Made by a program: the position numbers and the translations under genes. The notes under the pieces are model-generated. The model made no database searches. It saw nothing but the letters and a program-made list of their open reading frames with translations, and had not been told where the DNA came from. Shown one piece after another: positions 1-12,900 of a stretch of 64,000 nt of DNA (its first letter is position 1; each line of letters starts with the position of its first letter). The DNA comes from Ceratobasidium sp. AG-K (taxonomy: Eukaryota > Basidiomycota > Agaricomycetes > Cantharellales > Ceratobasidiaceae). The stretch covers positions 2,604,001-2,668,000 of the forward strand of contig JAWNGF010000007.1 of NCBI GenBank assembly GCA_037039685.1. Reading direction: 5' to 3'.

Positions 1-260
1 GATTTGGTAGCCTTTGGTACCAAGTGGTATGCCTGTATCGAATTTGGGGGCGAGGTCTCACAGGTAATCAAACAGCGTCTGGCATGCAGAGCGGCTCGAT
101 TGAGACTATCCTTCACCCAACATCCACCGTCCTGAGATTGACAAACAGCGCATTTTTCCACCGGCTGGCAGATCTGGTTACGGACTCGTCGGCACCTAAA
201 TCGCTATTGGGAGGAGGTGCCATACGTGTTGGGGAAAAGGTTATTAGGACTAATATTGGT
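1..260 (+). repeat. Left arm of the long inverted repeat
   Basis: Starts GATTTGGTAGCCTTTGGTAC. The first 81 bases are identical to the right arm in reverse complement; the inner part is diverged. May extend left of the window. Confidence 0.8.
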
Positions 261-375
261 AACCCACGTGTGGCACGTAGGATGACTAGTACAAGCTGAT
301 GCACTTACGCAGCCACGTCGTAGGCGTTGATGATCCCGATGCATGGGTGAGCGTAGGATTTCAAAATCCGAATGT

Positions 376-600
376 CTAGATATGGAGCGTAAATTTAGTG
401 GCCGACACGGACTTGAGAACCTGCCCGCCAAAATCGTTACGACGTGTGATTACCAGGGAGGTCTCATGGCATTTCAGCGGAACAAAGCGGTATCTGTACC
501 CCGGGTTTGCTATACCGGAAACCCACTGAGACAGTCCCAGCAAGGCATTGAGTCTCAACGTCCGCTCTTTCTTGACAGGCAGTCAGCGGCGACGCCATCT
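376..600 (-). pseudogene. Relic of the gene at 2.9-4.0 kb, inverted
   Basis: Read on the minus strand, 558 to 376 gives a frame aligning with the start of exon 2 of the gene at 2902-4048: a QW pair, then FVxLK and VITRR at the same spacing. Further upstream (about 600-560) a PLT...R(S/A)D match corresponds to the end of the neighbour's first visible exon. The segment between them is shortened and there is no long frame, so it is a degraded copy, not a gene. Its orientation is opposite to the intact copy. Confidence 0.55.
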
Positions 601-2509
601 CCGACAAATGAGATCTGACAGTATACCTGGCCCCACCGCTTATTAGATGTGAACTTGCTTTCCCAAGCGTACTGCAACCTGCGGAACTAGGGGTTTCCTG
701 TAGATTGAAGCAGTGGACACCATAAACCTACCTCTCCCGATCCGATGCCCTTGATACCACATAATTGTGCCGAGCCCCCCAGTGAGGTCTCGGAGGAAAT
801 CAGGCACCGACTACTGTGCAGAACCACGAGATCGAGACGAGTCCTCACCTATGCATCAACTACGTTGAAGTTGTCTGATTCAGCCTTTGCCCACCAATTG
901 TCAGATCCCTCGGCTGATGCATCAGAGCTGGAATCGCCCTGGATGTTATTTCCGGAGGTCCCATGCTTGTTAGAGACGACAGGCTAGCCCACGCCAAATG
1001 CAAAGAGCCCTACCTAAGCGATCATCGACCCCTGAATAGATCGCAATTATGGTACCATCCCCGAGTGAATGAACACGAGTCAATTCAAATAATCCTGTCT
1101 GTCGGACAAAATTCTGGAGTAAAAGGAGAGCGCCGCAACTTGAGATCAAGGATCTAAACGAGGGGATATAGTAGCATCATACAGGGGCTGTTTTGAAGTA
1201 AGGATTGTGAGAATCACACGTACTTGGGATAGATTCCCTCAACGTAAAGTACGCATATAGCCGGGTCCTACGGCGCTCGCTTCCGTTGGACCTATAATAA
1301 GCACATTAGTGAACCCGGTCACTAGCGTAACCTAAACAATGGCATAGTTTTCAACTCAATGAGGCAAGTATCAGCGCTACCAGCGTATATGGGTCCCGGT
1401 TTCAGCCCGAGCCGTCCTGTTGGCCTCATCTCACGGCGTTACCTATACCCCAAATATCTGGGACCTGCGGCCAGACTCAGACCTCACTATCAGACTATAG
1501 TTTGCAAACACCTCGGTTCTAGGATGCTTGAGCTTATCTCAAGTTCCTGATTAGACCCATTAGCCCTATTTCCAAGCGTCACTTCTACCCAAAGATTAAG
1601 TTCTTCAGCCAGGCCCGAGCCAAGATCTTTACTATGGTAACCTCGGCCGAAATTTGCCATTCCATTGTCTGATTGCGCTCCTGCGTGTGCATTCGATGAA
1701 TCACCCGAACGGAGCAACTGCCTCGAGTCACCATGTGCTGTCAGGTTCTCGGCTCATGGTCTCGAGTACCACCTCCATTTTTCTCGAGTCTTCTTGGTAG
1801 GTTCTGGGTTCCCATCCTCACTAACACATGTCGTACTGGACAAGACTGTACGCCCATGTCCAGGTCATGCCTCGCCCTGGACCACCAGCTCCTTACAGCA
1901 ATCAACCAAGCTCGATCATATACAACGAAATTAGCTGCTGCTATCATACACACATAGGTGAGGCACGCGATTTGGCCGAGCGAGTGCTTGGGCATCGACA
2001 TTCCAAGCCGGAAGTTTCCGTGGGCAAACCGGAACGCTTGGTTTTGCGTATACTTAAATGATAACCCACGTGATCATTGTACAGTAGGGGACATCCGTTG
2101 TCATTCATCGACCCAGCACGTGGTAAATTCTTACCTTAAAATGACTTTTTTGAGATTTTCTTGGAGCGACAAGGGTTTGGATTGTTTTTTGAACACAGAA
2201 ATTCAGAAATGAGGCTACGTAACCCGTGTGTGTATGAGCTATGAATTGAAGTGAATCCGAATCCGCAGCAGGTCTACGCGTGATCTGCTGAATCGCAGAT
2301 TGGTTCTCAAGCAAATCCGTCGGTTCTCTTTTGGGCTCGTGAGCACCGATTTGCTTGTGCGTGCTCGCTTAGGTATAGGAGCACCAATTGCACAGCCACT
2401 CGGGTGTTCCTGAGTGCTCCTTTACCCAAGCGAGTACGTATGAGCAAACTGGCGCTTGTTAGTGTCAGAGGATTTTGGTGACGTTCTCCGCCACGTGATG
2501 TAGACGCGC

Positions 2510-2770
2510 CACAGAGAGTTGCCAACCCACGATCCTTCCCCCACACGCATGTCGTCTCCTCCCAATAGCGATTCAGGCGCTGATATACCCATGACCAGGC
2601 CCGCCAACTGGTGGAGAACCGCTCACTCCGTCAACCTCACGACGGTGGATAGTCGGGTGAAGGAAAGTCTCGATCGCATCGCTCCGCACGGCAGACGCTG
2701 TTTGATTACCTGTGAGACCTCGCCCCCAAATTCGATACAGGCATACCACTTGGTACCAAAGGCTACCAAA
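2510..2770 (-). repeat. Right arm of the long inverted repeat
   Basis: Reverse complement of the left arm; the 81 outermost bases are identical, the inner ones diverged with small indels. The uneven identity (perfect outside, poor inside) suggests the ends are under selection or were recently converted. Confidence 0.8.
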
Positions 2771-2901
2771 TCTCCAGAGGTGAGAGCCCAGCCGCCACTC
2801 CAATCTCGTTACCTTACAAGCAATCTTTAGCTATGCATGTTGCAGTATGCGTGGGGGCGGAAGTTTACACCCGACAATCGATGGAATCTACTGTATTGTG
2901 A

Positions 2902-4048
2902 GCCATTTGTGACGGAATTGCGCTTCCTCTGACTTTCCTAGTGAGATCGGACATATATAATGGGTTTGACGACGGAGCGTGGGCCTTAATACCGGAACAT
3001 GAACTAGTTATCAGGATCCGCGCGAAAATCACCGCTGAAATAGCCCGCCGACTCGCTGAGAAAATCACAGGCGCGTGGCCTGACTTTAGGAGCCAAGAAG
3101 TAAGTTTCCACAGATGATTTGACACAGTTCTGAATATCGAACCAGTGGTTTCCTAGCAAAACAAACACGCGGCACAACTACCATTTTGTTGCTTTGAAAC
3201 ACTACGAATTTCCTCCAGTGATTACGCGCCGCAAATTGCCTGAAGAGCAAACCCCTTCTGCCACGGTTTATTACGCGCCATATTCCAATTTTCCCGTTGT
3301 GGTGTCCCACATTCACCCGTACATGGCCATCATGAACGCCTACCCTAAGCTGCGGGTTAGCTTTGAACAGCTCCCCGATGAAATCCGTGCAATGATGGCC
3401 GACTTGGGGATTATCTACAGCAGTTGGCAAACGGCCTTCACAGACGCTGGCTCGGTTACTTCTGCTGCCTCCTCGCAACCAAGTATACACACCGGCGGAT
3501 CGGGGTCCAATCGGTCTGGTCTCAGAAGTCAAGCCCGTACTCGACCCGGCACGAATAACGCGGGTGCAACAACGCACTCGGCCGGTAGCTCTGGACCACA
3601 CCTCGAGCATGGCGGATCTTTCGATGCGATACACGAAGACGTGCATTCCATTCTGTCCAATTCGACCCCCGACGACTCACAGTCTTGTCAAGACCCTATT
3701 CTCTGGCCTCCCATTTCCACTTGTTCCGCACTTGGCCAGGCAGGCGATCCCTTGGAGGCCAGTCGAGTCTCATCGACTCGGGTTGCAAACCGTGTGGTTG
3801 AGTGGATTCAGGAGGTGGCGGCTGCACGCATCTGCGGTGAACTGGAGACCGTTGCAGATCGCCCTGCGCTGGATCCCGTCGAGGAAAAGGCTCGAGTTCC
3901 GCCCACTGATGATTGGCACAGTTGGAGGTCCGAGTATGCGCCTTGGTACGTGTTGTTACCGAAAAACCGGGGCTTGCTTTCGAGCAACGACTGGGTCGAG
4001 GTCAAAAATTATCTACCATTGACTCGGTCGCTCGATGATACCTCGTAG
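2902..4048 (+). CDS. Unknown protein, at least two exons
   Basis: Exons at about 2902-3099 and 3146-4048 join in phase 0 across a 46-nt GTAAGT...CAG intron. The first exon is open from a stop at 2899 and has no in-frame ATG, so an upstream exon or start is missing from this model. The protein has a folded N-terminal half of about 160 residues (ALPLTFLVRSD, GFDDGAWALIPEHE, YHFVALKHYEFPPVITRR, VVVSHIHPYMAIMNAYPKL), then an S/T/G-rich linker, then a C-terminal segment ending KNYLPLTRSLDDTS before the stop. I recognise no family. The diverged relic at 376-600 preserves the same reading frame, which supports this strand. The long open frame on the opposite strand (3646-3086) is a shadow. Confidence 0.55.
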
Positions 4049-5107
4049 TTGCGGCCGATTATGTGTATCTAAATTATGGGTCAAATGTATGAGAACCGTA
4101 TCTCGTTTTAGAAGTGTATCACCGGACATCACTCCAAAATATCTGGCTGTATCTACTGGTAGATGCGCTCGGATGCGGTCAGATATGGTCGTACACAGTG
4201 TAGATTAGATGAAATGAATTCGACCTATTTTCGATGACACAGGAACTCGTAGGTAGGTAAAACTTGGGGAATTGAGCAATTTTTTTATCTATAATAGCGT
4301 ACTGGGCGAGGAATGAAGCACACTTGATGAAATCATAAACTAAGATCGGGAATATTTCGGGGATACATATCTGGATCTATGTTGAAGTTTGTATCTGGGT
4401 GTAATATGTTACCGCTTTCGAGAGATTGTGGAGGAGCCACGCGCAGCGTGGCTCATCTTTAAAACCCAAAATTTCTCCCCAAAAGTGTGATGAGGAAGGA
4501 GCGCTCCTGTAGCAGCACGCGACTCCTCCCAAGCTCCTCGGGAGAAGTTATAGGCTCACGTAGGATGAGCTAGGATTGTCGGACGGAGACCATCGATCCT
4601 TGGACATCCTGAGGTGAGGTGCATCACGTGATGTCAGCTGGTCTAAAATGGTGGATCAATGGAGACCCATACGGCGTATGACTCAACAGGGATGCAGCAG
4701 CCAACGGAATAAGGGTGAGCGCGGGCATTCATGGCCTCAAACCACGTACGACTGCGCGAGGCCTGAATCGTCATACGGGTGTGCCCATGTGCATGTAGTT
4801 GTAGCCTGTGAGGCAGGAGTCCGGGCTCGGCCAGATGGTGGTTGACAGCCGAGAGTGAAGTATGCTGAGCCTTCATACTCGGTTTGACCAATCTTGCAGT
4901 GAATATTGCGAGCCTGCTGTGCACACAAACAATTGTGCTCACTTTGACGGGGCTAATGAAGGTGCGTAGCTACTTCGAAAGTCTGAAACGGAATCGAACT
5001 GTTCAAAATTTAACTAATGTAACTAATGTACAATTTTTATATATATCGACAGGCATACATACAGGTCGCAAGGCCATTGATCACTCAAACAAACTGCTCG
5101 ATAGTTA
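4049..5107. other. AT-richer intergenic stretch
   Basis: No convincing gene. It holds many short TATCTR-like words at 4060-4420, a hairpin GAGCCACGCGCAGCGTGGCTC at about 4434-4454, and a TCACGTGA site at about 4625. Short open frames at 4640-5100 have no supporting features. Confidence 0.4.
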
Positions 5108-5137
5108 GTCACCAAGTATCGCGTGAATAGAAGTAAC

Positions 5138-6339
5138 TTACGATTGAATCACAAGCACGCGCTCAATGTGATCGGCGAGCAGTGTGTTCCACTCGGCGTC
5201 AAGTGAAAGATGCGGAATAAACCCGCGGCGAGTGAAAAGGTCGGCAATGGCGTAGGCGTGGCGTCGACCTTCATCAGAGAGCGCGGCCGAGAGATCGGGC
5301 CAGATTGCCCGCGCGTGGGCAAAGTCCTCGCCAATGACCGAGCTTGAAATCCATGAGCGGGGCGAAGCGGAAGGGGACGGGGAGTCGGAGGCTGAGCTCG
5401 GGCCCGGGAATGAGATACGAGAAGACCTGGGATGGTCTGAGAGCCGAGTGCCGAGGGAGGACGAACTCCGGAGCGAGGTCGATGCCGCGACCGACTCAAG
5501 AGAGGACGAGTGGACGGGGTTGGCTATAGGCTGACCGAGGGAGCGCGAGTCGGAAGTCGATACAGACCCCCCGTCGGCGGAGGACAGCAGCAGTGAGGAC
5601 GGGGGTAGCTCGGTAAACGCCGAGTTCGTGCCGTTCGCGGGAACCCAGTCGGTCGTCCAGCCGCCAAGAGAAACCGAGCTCGCAGCGGAGGGAGCAGAGG
5701 CGTACGATGGCGACGGGGAGGACGACGGGAGCCGCGATGGGGGGGGTAGCTCCGTAAGCGTCGAGTGGGTGTTGATCGCGGAGGCCGAGTCGGACATCCA
5801 GATGCCGAGGGAAACCGAGCTCGCCAGAGAGGTATCAGCGGCGTACGACGGCGACAGGGCAGACGAGTTGCCGGTCGGGGGGTTCAGGTCGTGCGGGGGC
5901 GGGGAATCGGGGATTCAAGCCCCGAGGGAAACCGAGGTAGGAGGCGAGGGGGAAGATGGCGGGGAACCATGGAAAAGAGAGTCACGCGGCATGACTGCCC
6001 GCCGAGTCAGCGCCAGCGCCGAAACCGACCGGCGTGAGAAAGTCAAAGTACTCACGTGAGAGGAAAAAACGGAACAATCCAAACGGGGAGTACGGCCAGA
6101 TGCAGAACAGGTCGGACGTCGTGCGATTGAGTAGCGGCGGAGACTGGGGAGCTCGAACCCAGAAAGAGACTGGGTGGGGGTGAGCGGAGTGAAACGGCGT
6201 CCGACAATATCAGGCGAGGGCCGGGGTTACAGTGAGATAACGGGTGGGTGAGCAGACCGGAGGAGTCGGACGGCGTGAGATGCGGCGACCGGCGGCGTAA
6301 GCTTACCGCTGGACACGTGCTCTCGTGACTCGCTGGCAA
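5138..6339 (-). CDS. S/P-rich repeat-bearing locus, coding status uncertain
   Basis: On the minus strand a frame from about 5797 to 5138 starts in S/P-rich tandem units and ends in a more ordinary segment (RRHAYAIADLFTRRGF, then HLSLDAEWNTLLADHIERV) directly followed by a perfect donor, TC|GTAAGT, at 5140-5135. This suggests a real exon that continues to the left. Upstream, further (A/S)VSL-type units run to about 6339, with another donor, CAC|GTGAGT, near 6057. In one unit the Trp codon after SVSLG is TGA, so either an intron skips it or the locus is broken. The product is not recognised. Positions are outer limits, not a resolved model. Confidence 0.3.
5560..5965 (-). repeat. Tandem units of about 120-140 bp with SVSLG motif
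   Basis: Three units on the minus strand each begin with codons for SVSLG followed by a Trp or stop codon, and contain TELPP-like or S/P-rich text. Spacing is about 141 nt between two units and about 117 nt between the others. The period is a multiple of three, so the repeat expands in frame. Confidence 0.6.
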
Positions 6340-6939
6340 CTCGTGAGTGTTTGCATCTTGTTCGGATCAGCGGTTGGCTTAGTCACGGCTCGTAAGCAAT
6401 GGAAGCGAGTGGCGGCGGTCTAGACCGCACTAATGATCCCGCGGAACCCGCGTCACGCGGTCGAGACCTAGCTCCGGGACGCGTGCAATCATACGGCGGA
6501 CGAGTGGGCCGCAGCACCGCCGGCGCGCCATTCGCCGCCTCTGGACGATCGTACCGCGGCCGACCCATGCAGAGCCAAAGCGAGAGTACGGTTCCGCCCG
6601 GTCCGCTGAGGGCCATCGATGAAAAGGTTGCGGTCTCCGGGGCCGCATGTGCGATAAGTGCTAACGCGTGAGACGAAATACAGTGCAACCACCATTCAAA
6701 CATAAAACGATAAAACGATAAAACGATAATGATAACAATAAATGCATCTCATTAAATGTATTCGGGACTATGCACAGGCGTCTGAGAGGCGTGCCGGGAC
6801 CCTGGGAATTACGTCACCGGGCCACGGGTCAGTTTGCCAGTGGCACCCGAAAGAGAAGGTCGGTGTGACCTGACTCACCCTTTTTGTTCCCCCCCCCCCC
6901 CTCCCGTTTCCCCCACATCCTGTTACCGAGCTCGACGAC
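6340..6939. other. Intergenic region upstream of the first SNF2 gene
   Basis: A fourfold AAAACGATA-like run lies at about 6702-6730, then an AT stretch, and a C-tract of about 12 at 6891-6902, 40 bases before the start codon of the next gene. Pyrimidine tracts next to the start are common in fungal promoters. The open frames at 6383-6703 overlap on both strands and have no features. Confidence 0.35.
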
Positions 6940-9900
6940 ATGCCCGCCGTCAACGTGCCCTTCGCTATACTTGTCCACCGCTACTCCGAAGGTCCGCCGC
7001 CCAAGCCCCACCAGTCGGTCTGGGACTTTTTCCCGCTGACAAGCCCCGAGTTTCGCGACCTCGCGGGCATAGAGTCCTCCGAAGTTGGACTTTCCCGACC
7101 TCCCGTCGGGCGCGCACGAGACGGGCTCCCGCAAAGGATCATTGACGAGTGGCCCGAGCACGTCGCGGGGGCCGAGCGCTATCTCCGCGCCTGCGACGAT
7201 CATTGGCGACGGTCCTCGGGCGGCTCGACCGCTTTCGACGTCTTCCAGTCGAGCGTCCTGCTCACCGTTGAGGATGGTCGCGAGGACTGGTATTGGATCG
7301 CGAAGAATTTTTTCGGCACACGTGCGGGCCTTCGATACAAGCTCAAGGCCCTCATGAAGGACATCGGGTGCAGCGAGGAGGCTGCCTATCGGCGATTGCG
7401 AGAGAAGACGGTGAGCGGGGTGTTCTGGTGAGCAGAAAGATCGAGCTGATTACATACCGGGGTGTAGATCAAGAAGTGCGCCGCTCTCGAGATCGACTTC
7501 AAAGAGTCGATGGTGACCGGCGGGACAAAGTACGACGACGTCTGGCCGGACTGCCGTGAGCCATTCGCTCGAGCGGTCTTCGGTAACTCGTGCTGCCTGT
7601 TGGATGGACGTGCCGATCCCGACTACTACCCACTCTTGCGCGCTCTCACCTACCGGCTGTTCGAGAACGGCGCTAAAACCCTAAGCAACAACGTGAAGAA
7701 GCTTAGGTCGACCGAGGTGGAGCTGTCGGAAGCACTGGACGGTGAGTAACAGGAGTAGTCATTCCCAAGACAAGAACATACTGACTTACCCGCGTTCTTG
7801 CGGTTCCCGTCGCCAGTTGCTACGGCCGGCGGGAAGGGTTCTGCCAGAGCCTTGCAGAAAGGCATCCGTCTCGCCAAAAAGGTTGTCGAGACCTATCGAG
7901 CGATGGGCGCAACGGAGCGTGACGAGGAGCAGATGCCGGTGCGCAAACGGATCGACGAGCTGATGCTCACGGTCGGCAAGGGTGTGCGGGAAGCAAACGG
8001 TAGAAGTGAGTACGATTTGCCAGGAGACACATCCAGAACTCACCCGTTGCAGTTGTCCGGGAAAAGTCGCGCGCTGCGCACATCGTTGAGGAGCCCGATC
8101 TTGTCGCCGCTTGGTTCGAATACCAAAGCATGATCTGGCGGCCAAGCCAAGCGGAGGACAATCCCCTGGGTGAGGACGACAGCGAGGGGGAGGAAGGGTC
8201 GAAAGAGCTGGGGGCGGAGATGATGAAGGAATTCACCGTCGACGCCGGGGTTGCTCAACACGGGAAGCTGACCGTCGAGGAGGTCTGGCAGCGCCTCGGA
8301 ATCCGAGACGGTGTGTTACCTGGACGGAAAGTCGACGTGGACGGCAAATCCCTCGAGCTCGCCTGGCACCAGTGGATCAGCGTCATGGAGATGGTCGATC
8401 GGTCCTTTACGGTGGAGTTGGGCCAGCCCGGTCAGCCAACGCTGCTTGCTGACGACGTCGGCTTCGGAAAAACGGCCCAGGTCATCGGCTACCTGCAGGT
8501 CATCTGGCACCTGAAGACGCTCCAGGATTCGAATCCCGCCTGGCCAACGACGAAATCCACGCGTGAGTGGCCGACCATGCTGGGTGAGTACGGGTCCTCC
8601 TTGGTCATGACGTCCCGCTGATAGTTGTTTCCTTCGCAACGTCGTACGAACACTCTGCAACCGCCAATGCTCGAACGCGGTTCGACCAACCTGATGCCCG
8701 GGTCCCGCCAGGCCGCCGGAAGTGCTTCATGGGTCATGCGACAATCCCCGATCAGCCGACCATTATCATCTGCTCGACATCCTTGATCGGTCAATGGCGT
8801 TCCGAAATCTCGCGTTGGATCGACCCGAACAACTGTCACGTCCTGGTCTACAGGGGTGGTGAAGCAGAGCGAGAGCGCTGGTTTCAGGGCGAGGCGAGTG
8901 GTTACGCGGCCGCCATGAGGTCGTCCCACCCAATTCGCACGATCATACTGGTGGAGGCCCCGGTAAGCCGTGATCCCGCTGCGGGTCCAACGATCGGCTC
9001 TTTGCTTACTTGTCCCGTAGTCGCTCATCAAGGAAGGTGTCGTCGCAATGAAGAAACAAGGTTACACTGCCGAGGAGACGAACCGCGCCGTCGTGCCCAC
9101 CGTGAGGCCCCGTTACAAGCAGCAAGAGCGAATTTTCAGTCGCAACTTTCTGCTCGGCATACTCGAGGAGGCGCATACCTACCGGAATGTCGGCTTCAAC
9201 TATCGCGTGATGCTCACGTTGCTCTCGCGTTGCACTCAGCGCATTGCTCTTACCGCAACTCCGGTGTTCACGCACCCACGGGTCAGTACGGTCTAGCGCA
9301 CGAGTGCGTGAGATGCTGATCACGCCAGTTTTGCAGAATTTGCTCGTTCTTGGCCGCCTACTCCGGGCAAGGCTCTTCGTCGATGGTCGGGGAGTCAAGC
9401 TGACAAAGGGAATCACATCTGCGCTGAGCGCGGGTGCAAGAGAATGGGAAAGCGAGGTGACGCAGGAGGAGCTGCGGGAGTTCCTCGCGCAGTCGGGTGA
9501 GGCGGGTTCTCAGGCGAGCAGCCAGGAGCGTCTGCGAATCTCGGACTTTGTGGCAAACCAGGACAGCGAAAACGAGTTCCGCGCCTTCTGGGTGTCCCGA
9601 AGGATTCTCAAGCCACTTCGGTCGTCCTTGCATGGAGTAATCATACGGCGTGACCATCGTTCGCTCGACAACAACGGCGTGCGGGTTCTCGATCTCAAGC
9701 CCAAGGTCGAGAGTATGTCTTGGATCAAGCTCGACGACAAGACGAATGAGCTTCTGGGCGCGGAAACTGCGCAAGGACGCCGCCGGTGAGTTGTTCAGCT
9801 ATTATCGGATGGATTGACGGACGAGTGACCCTCTCCGCACAGTGGCAAATCAGTCAATCTGGAGGTGTGCATGCGAGTTCTCAATTTGCATGGCATGATG

Positions 9901-12900
9901 CTGACTGACTACGAATTTCAGGGATTTTTCACGAGAATGAAGAAGATTCTCGTGCATCCGATACTAAAGGAGAAGCCTCCTAAGAATGCGTCGATGCGGG
10001 AATGGTGGGAGAAAAACTTCCCGGACAGGGAGGCGTACAAGAAGAATCCCTCGGCCAAGCTCGATCGTCTGATCCGAATCATCGGGCATCACCGAGGAGA
10101 GGAGAATGCCGAAAAGGGGCCGCTCTACTGGAACGAGGATGGCGAAGAAATCCCCGCGCCGGAGGAGTTTCCTTCCCCCAAAAAGACAGCAGGTGTAAAG
10201 ACTCCGAAACGCAAAATCATCGTCTATTGCCACTTGTCCGTGAGCTGGACTCTGGCTGCTCATGTGAGTGTGTGCTTCCGGCGAGATAGCCATAACTGAC
10301 CGGATGCAACGCGCACAGGTTCTTGATCTGCACGGCATCAAAACCGCGCAAATCAACGGCCAAATGGAACCGGAGGATCGCGACGTGGTAGTGAAGGAGT
10401 TCCAGACGGACGACGATACCGACGTCCTTTTGCTGAGCGACGTCGGTGGCCAGGGACTAAACCTCCAACGAGGTTCAGTTGTAATCTTCTTGGTGAGCGG
10501 CGTCATACACCTCGACATCCAGAGCACCATCTGATTAAACGGTCTATACTCTATGCTATATCACATATGTATGCCATATGCCATTAACACAACTAACACA
10601 ACGGCACATGATAACATTGCCCTCAACACGCTGACCGCGCCCCATCACATGCTCGGTGCTTTCGCATCATCCGGCGTTCAACACAACCGGTTTGACGGCC
10701 CGATTGTCGGCTGATCACTCGCCGTGGTACGGGCCCCCCTGCGCGTCAAATCGTCATACGGGGTCCGACCTCGGACGAACCGAACGCTCCGGCCGTGCAC
10801 TCTTGGGCTGCACGTGGGATTCATTCAACGCGACGAACCATCCCGTCGCAGGATCATCCCTGGTCGGACTCTGAGGTGCAGCAAATCGAAGGTCGGGCGC
10901 AACGTCGCGGTCAGACTCGTCGGGTTTTTGTCTACAGGATTATTACCCGGAACACCTGCGACCAATATCTACTCACCTACGCCAGCGGGAAGAAACTTAT
11001 GATGCAGTGTTTCACGCTCGAGTGCGTCACGAGGGGTCTGCCCGGCTTTGACGACGACGACTGGGGTAACTCGGATGACTCGGGTGGCACGGATGACGAC
11101 GGCGTTGACGGCGGCGACGACGACGACGACCAGAGCGGCAGGCCGGCACGCAAGTCGAAAGCGAAACCCCGGGCGGGTGGAGATGGCAAGGCGAAGACCG
11201 AGCCCAAATCCAAGGCCAAGGCCAAGTCGAGATCCAAGCCAAAAATCGAGGATGCCGACGTCGCTCAGACCACTGCCGACAAGCCGGCCAAGAGAGCAAC
11301 TGCGGTCCGCATACCTCCTGCCCACTCCCGCACCTTGACGAGCAAGGGTACAGCCAAGACGAATACATCCACTGGTCGAGAGCCATCGAACGGCGGTCAG
11401 CAGCCGACAGCGTCGTCGACGACCGAGTCCAGACCGAAGAAGTCGCGCAAACGCCAGCTCGAGGCCCAGGACCAGACCGATGATCCCGAGGCCGAAGACG
11501 AAGACCAGGCTCCCGCTGCCCCGCCCGTCAAAAAGCGTCGCAAGGGTAGAAAGACCCCCTCGGACCAACAGACCGATGATGCAGGCCCCTCGGACCAGCA
11601 CGGCCCGTCGGCACCGAAACATCGCAGGTCCGCCAAACAGGCCGCCTCAGAGAAAGCACGGGCCGAGTACCAGGACAGTGTCCGGACGAACGAGGAGCGG
11701 CACGCGAAGCAAGCGGCAATCATGGTTCGGCTTAAGGCTCGGGACGAGCAGGCAACTCGCCCTCTGGTGCCATCACCCCAGGTCACCCACATTCTCGAGA
11801 ACTGGGAGGACGAGCCCGAGGAGGCAGACAAGGCAAAGGGTAGAGGTAAGGGCGCCACCACGGGCAAAGGCAAGGGCAAGGCGACCGAGCTGCCGATCGA
11901 AGACGATTCTGGCTCGGAACCCGAGCCTGAGTCGATGGATATTGACACCCAGCCGGACATGCTGTCCCCAATCCAAGCGACTGTTCTCGGGCGGATCGGG
12001 ACGGGGGAGGGCGAGATTACCTGGGAGGCAGCCCAAGGGATGCTCGTGGCCCTCAACGAGCGCCCTTTGCCTGACTACCTTAACCCAAGCTCTACGGGTG
12101 GCGCGCCGTCTGGGTCAGGCACTGGTGAGTTGTCCGTCCCACCTTGGGTGCTCAGTCGCTGAGAGACCACTCTTCGCTCCCGGTAGCTCCCGCGGTCCAA
12201 GCGGCTACTGCATCTTCCACTCCGGCCAAGCCGTCACCCAAGAAACGTCCACAGCCGTACATCGATCTGCCAGCGGCGGGTGGCAAGACATCGACGCCGC
12301 CTTCGGAGTCCAAGCCGAAGTCCAAACCGAAGGCTAGGCCGAGGCCCAGCACCGGCCTCCGGTTGTCCGAGCACGATCGCACCGGGAGGGCTGCATCGGC
12401 AGTCCAAGCGCCAACCGTCCCACGATCCGAGGATGACGCTCGCACTGCGCCACCTGCGAAGCCTCCCGCTGCCAGTGTCGCTGACGCAGCCGGTGCTCCT
12501 CCGACACCCATCTCCCGAATCCAAGGCTCGCCTCACTCCTCCGGCCTGATGCCCCCTCCAGCCCCTCCAAAGCCGGCGGGAGCACGCCGTTCCTCGGCTG
12601 CTCTTCGTATCCCGCCCACTCAGGACAGCGGCTCGACTTACATACCAAGGAGTTCCCCCAGCCCTGGTGAGCCACAGACGATGCCGCCTCTCGGTGTACC
12701 TGTGCTAGACGTCATTGCAGCGCAGGCAGACCACCAGATGGGGGATACGACATCCAGTCAACTCGAGCACGAAGTACTGGTCCGTGACACCCAGTCGAAC
12801 GAGGAGACGGGCAGGCGTGTTGACTCGTGGCGTGGCGAGATCCCGTTTGGTACCGGCGCGTCACAGGCAACGACCAGCGCTCAAACGACGGAGCATTCGC

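Larger units (their letters stand above)
1..2770. mobile_element. Element bounded by long terminal inverted repeats, no transposase seen
   Basis: Bases 1-81 are the exact reverse complement of about 2690-2770, and similarity continues inward to about 260 on the left and 2510 on the right, at roughly 75-80 percent by eye. This gives arms of about 260 bp around a 2.2-kb interior. The interior has only short open frames in all six frames and nothing resembling a transposase, so it looks non-autonomous or decayed. The outer border cannot be fixed because the left arm touches the window edge; a target duplication cannot be checked. It could also be a chance inverted duplication rather than a transposon. 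Confidence 0.55.

Noticed and set aside
3086..3646. 186-codon open frame on the minus strand
   Set aside because: It is opposite to the better supported exon; the relic at 376-600 conserves the plus-strand reading.
5334..6059. Plus-strand frames rich in PRETE repeats
   Set aside because: They are antisense readings of the in-frame tandem repeat; the minus strand has the better exon end with a consensus donor.
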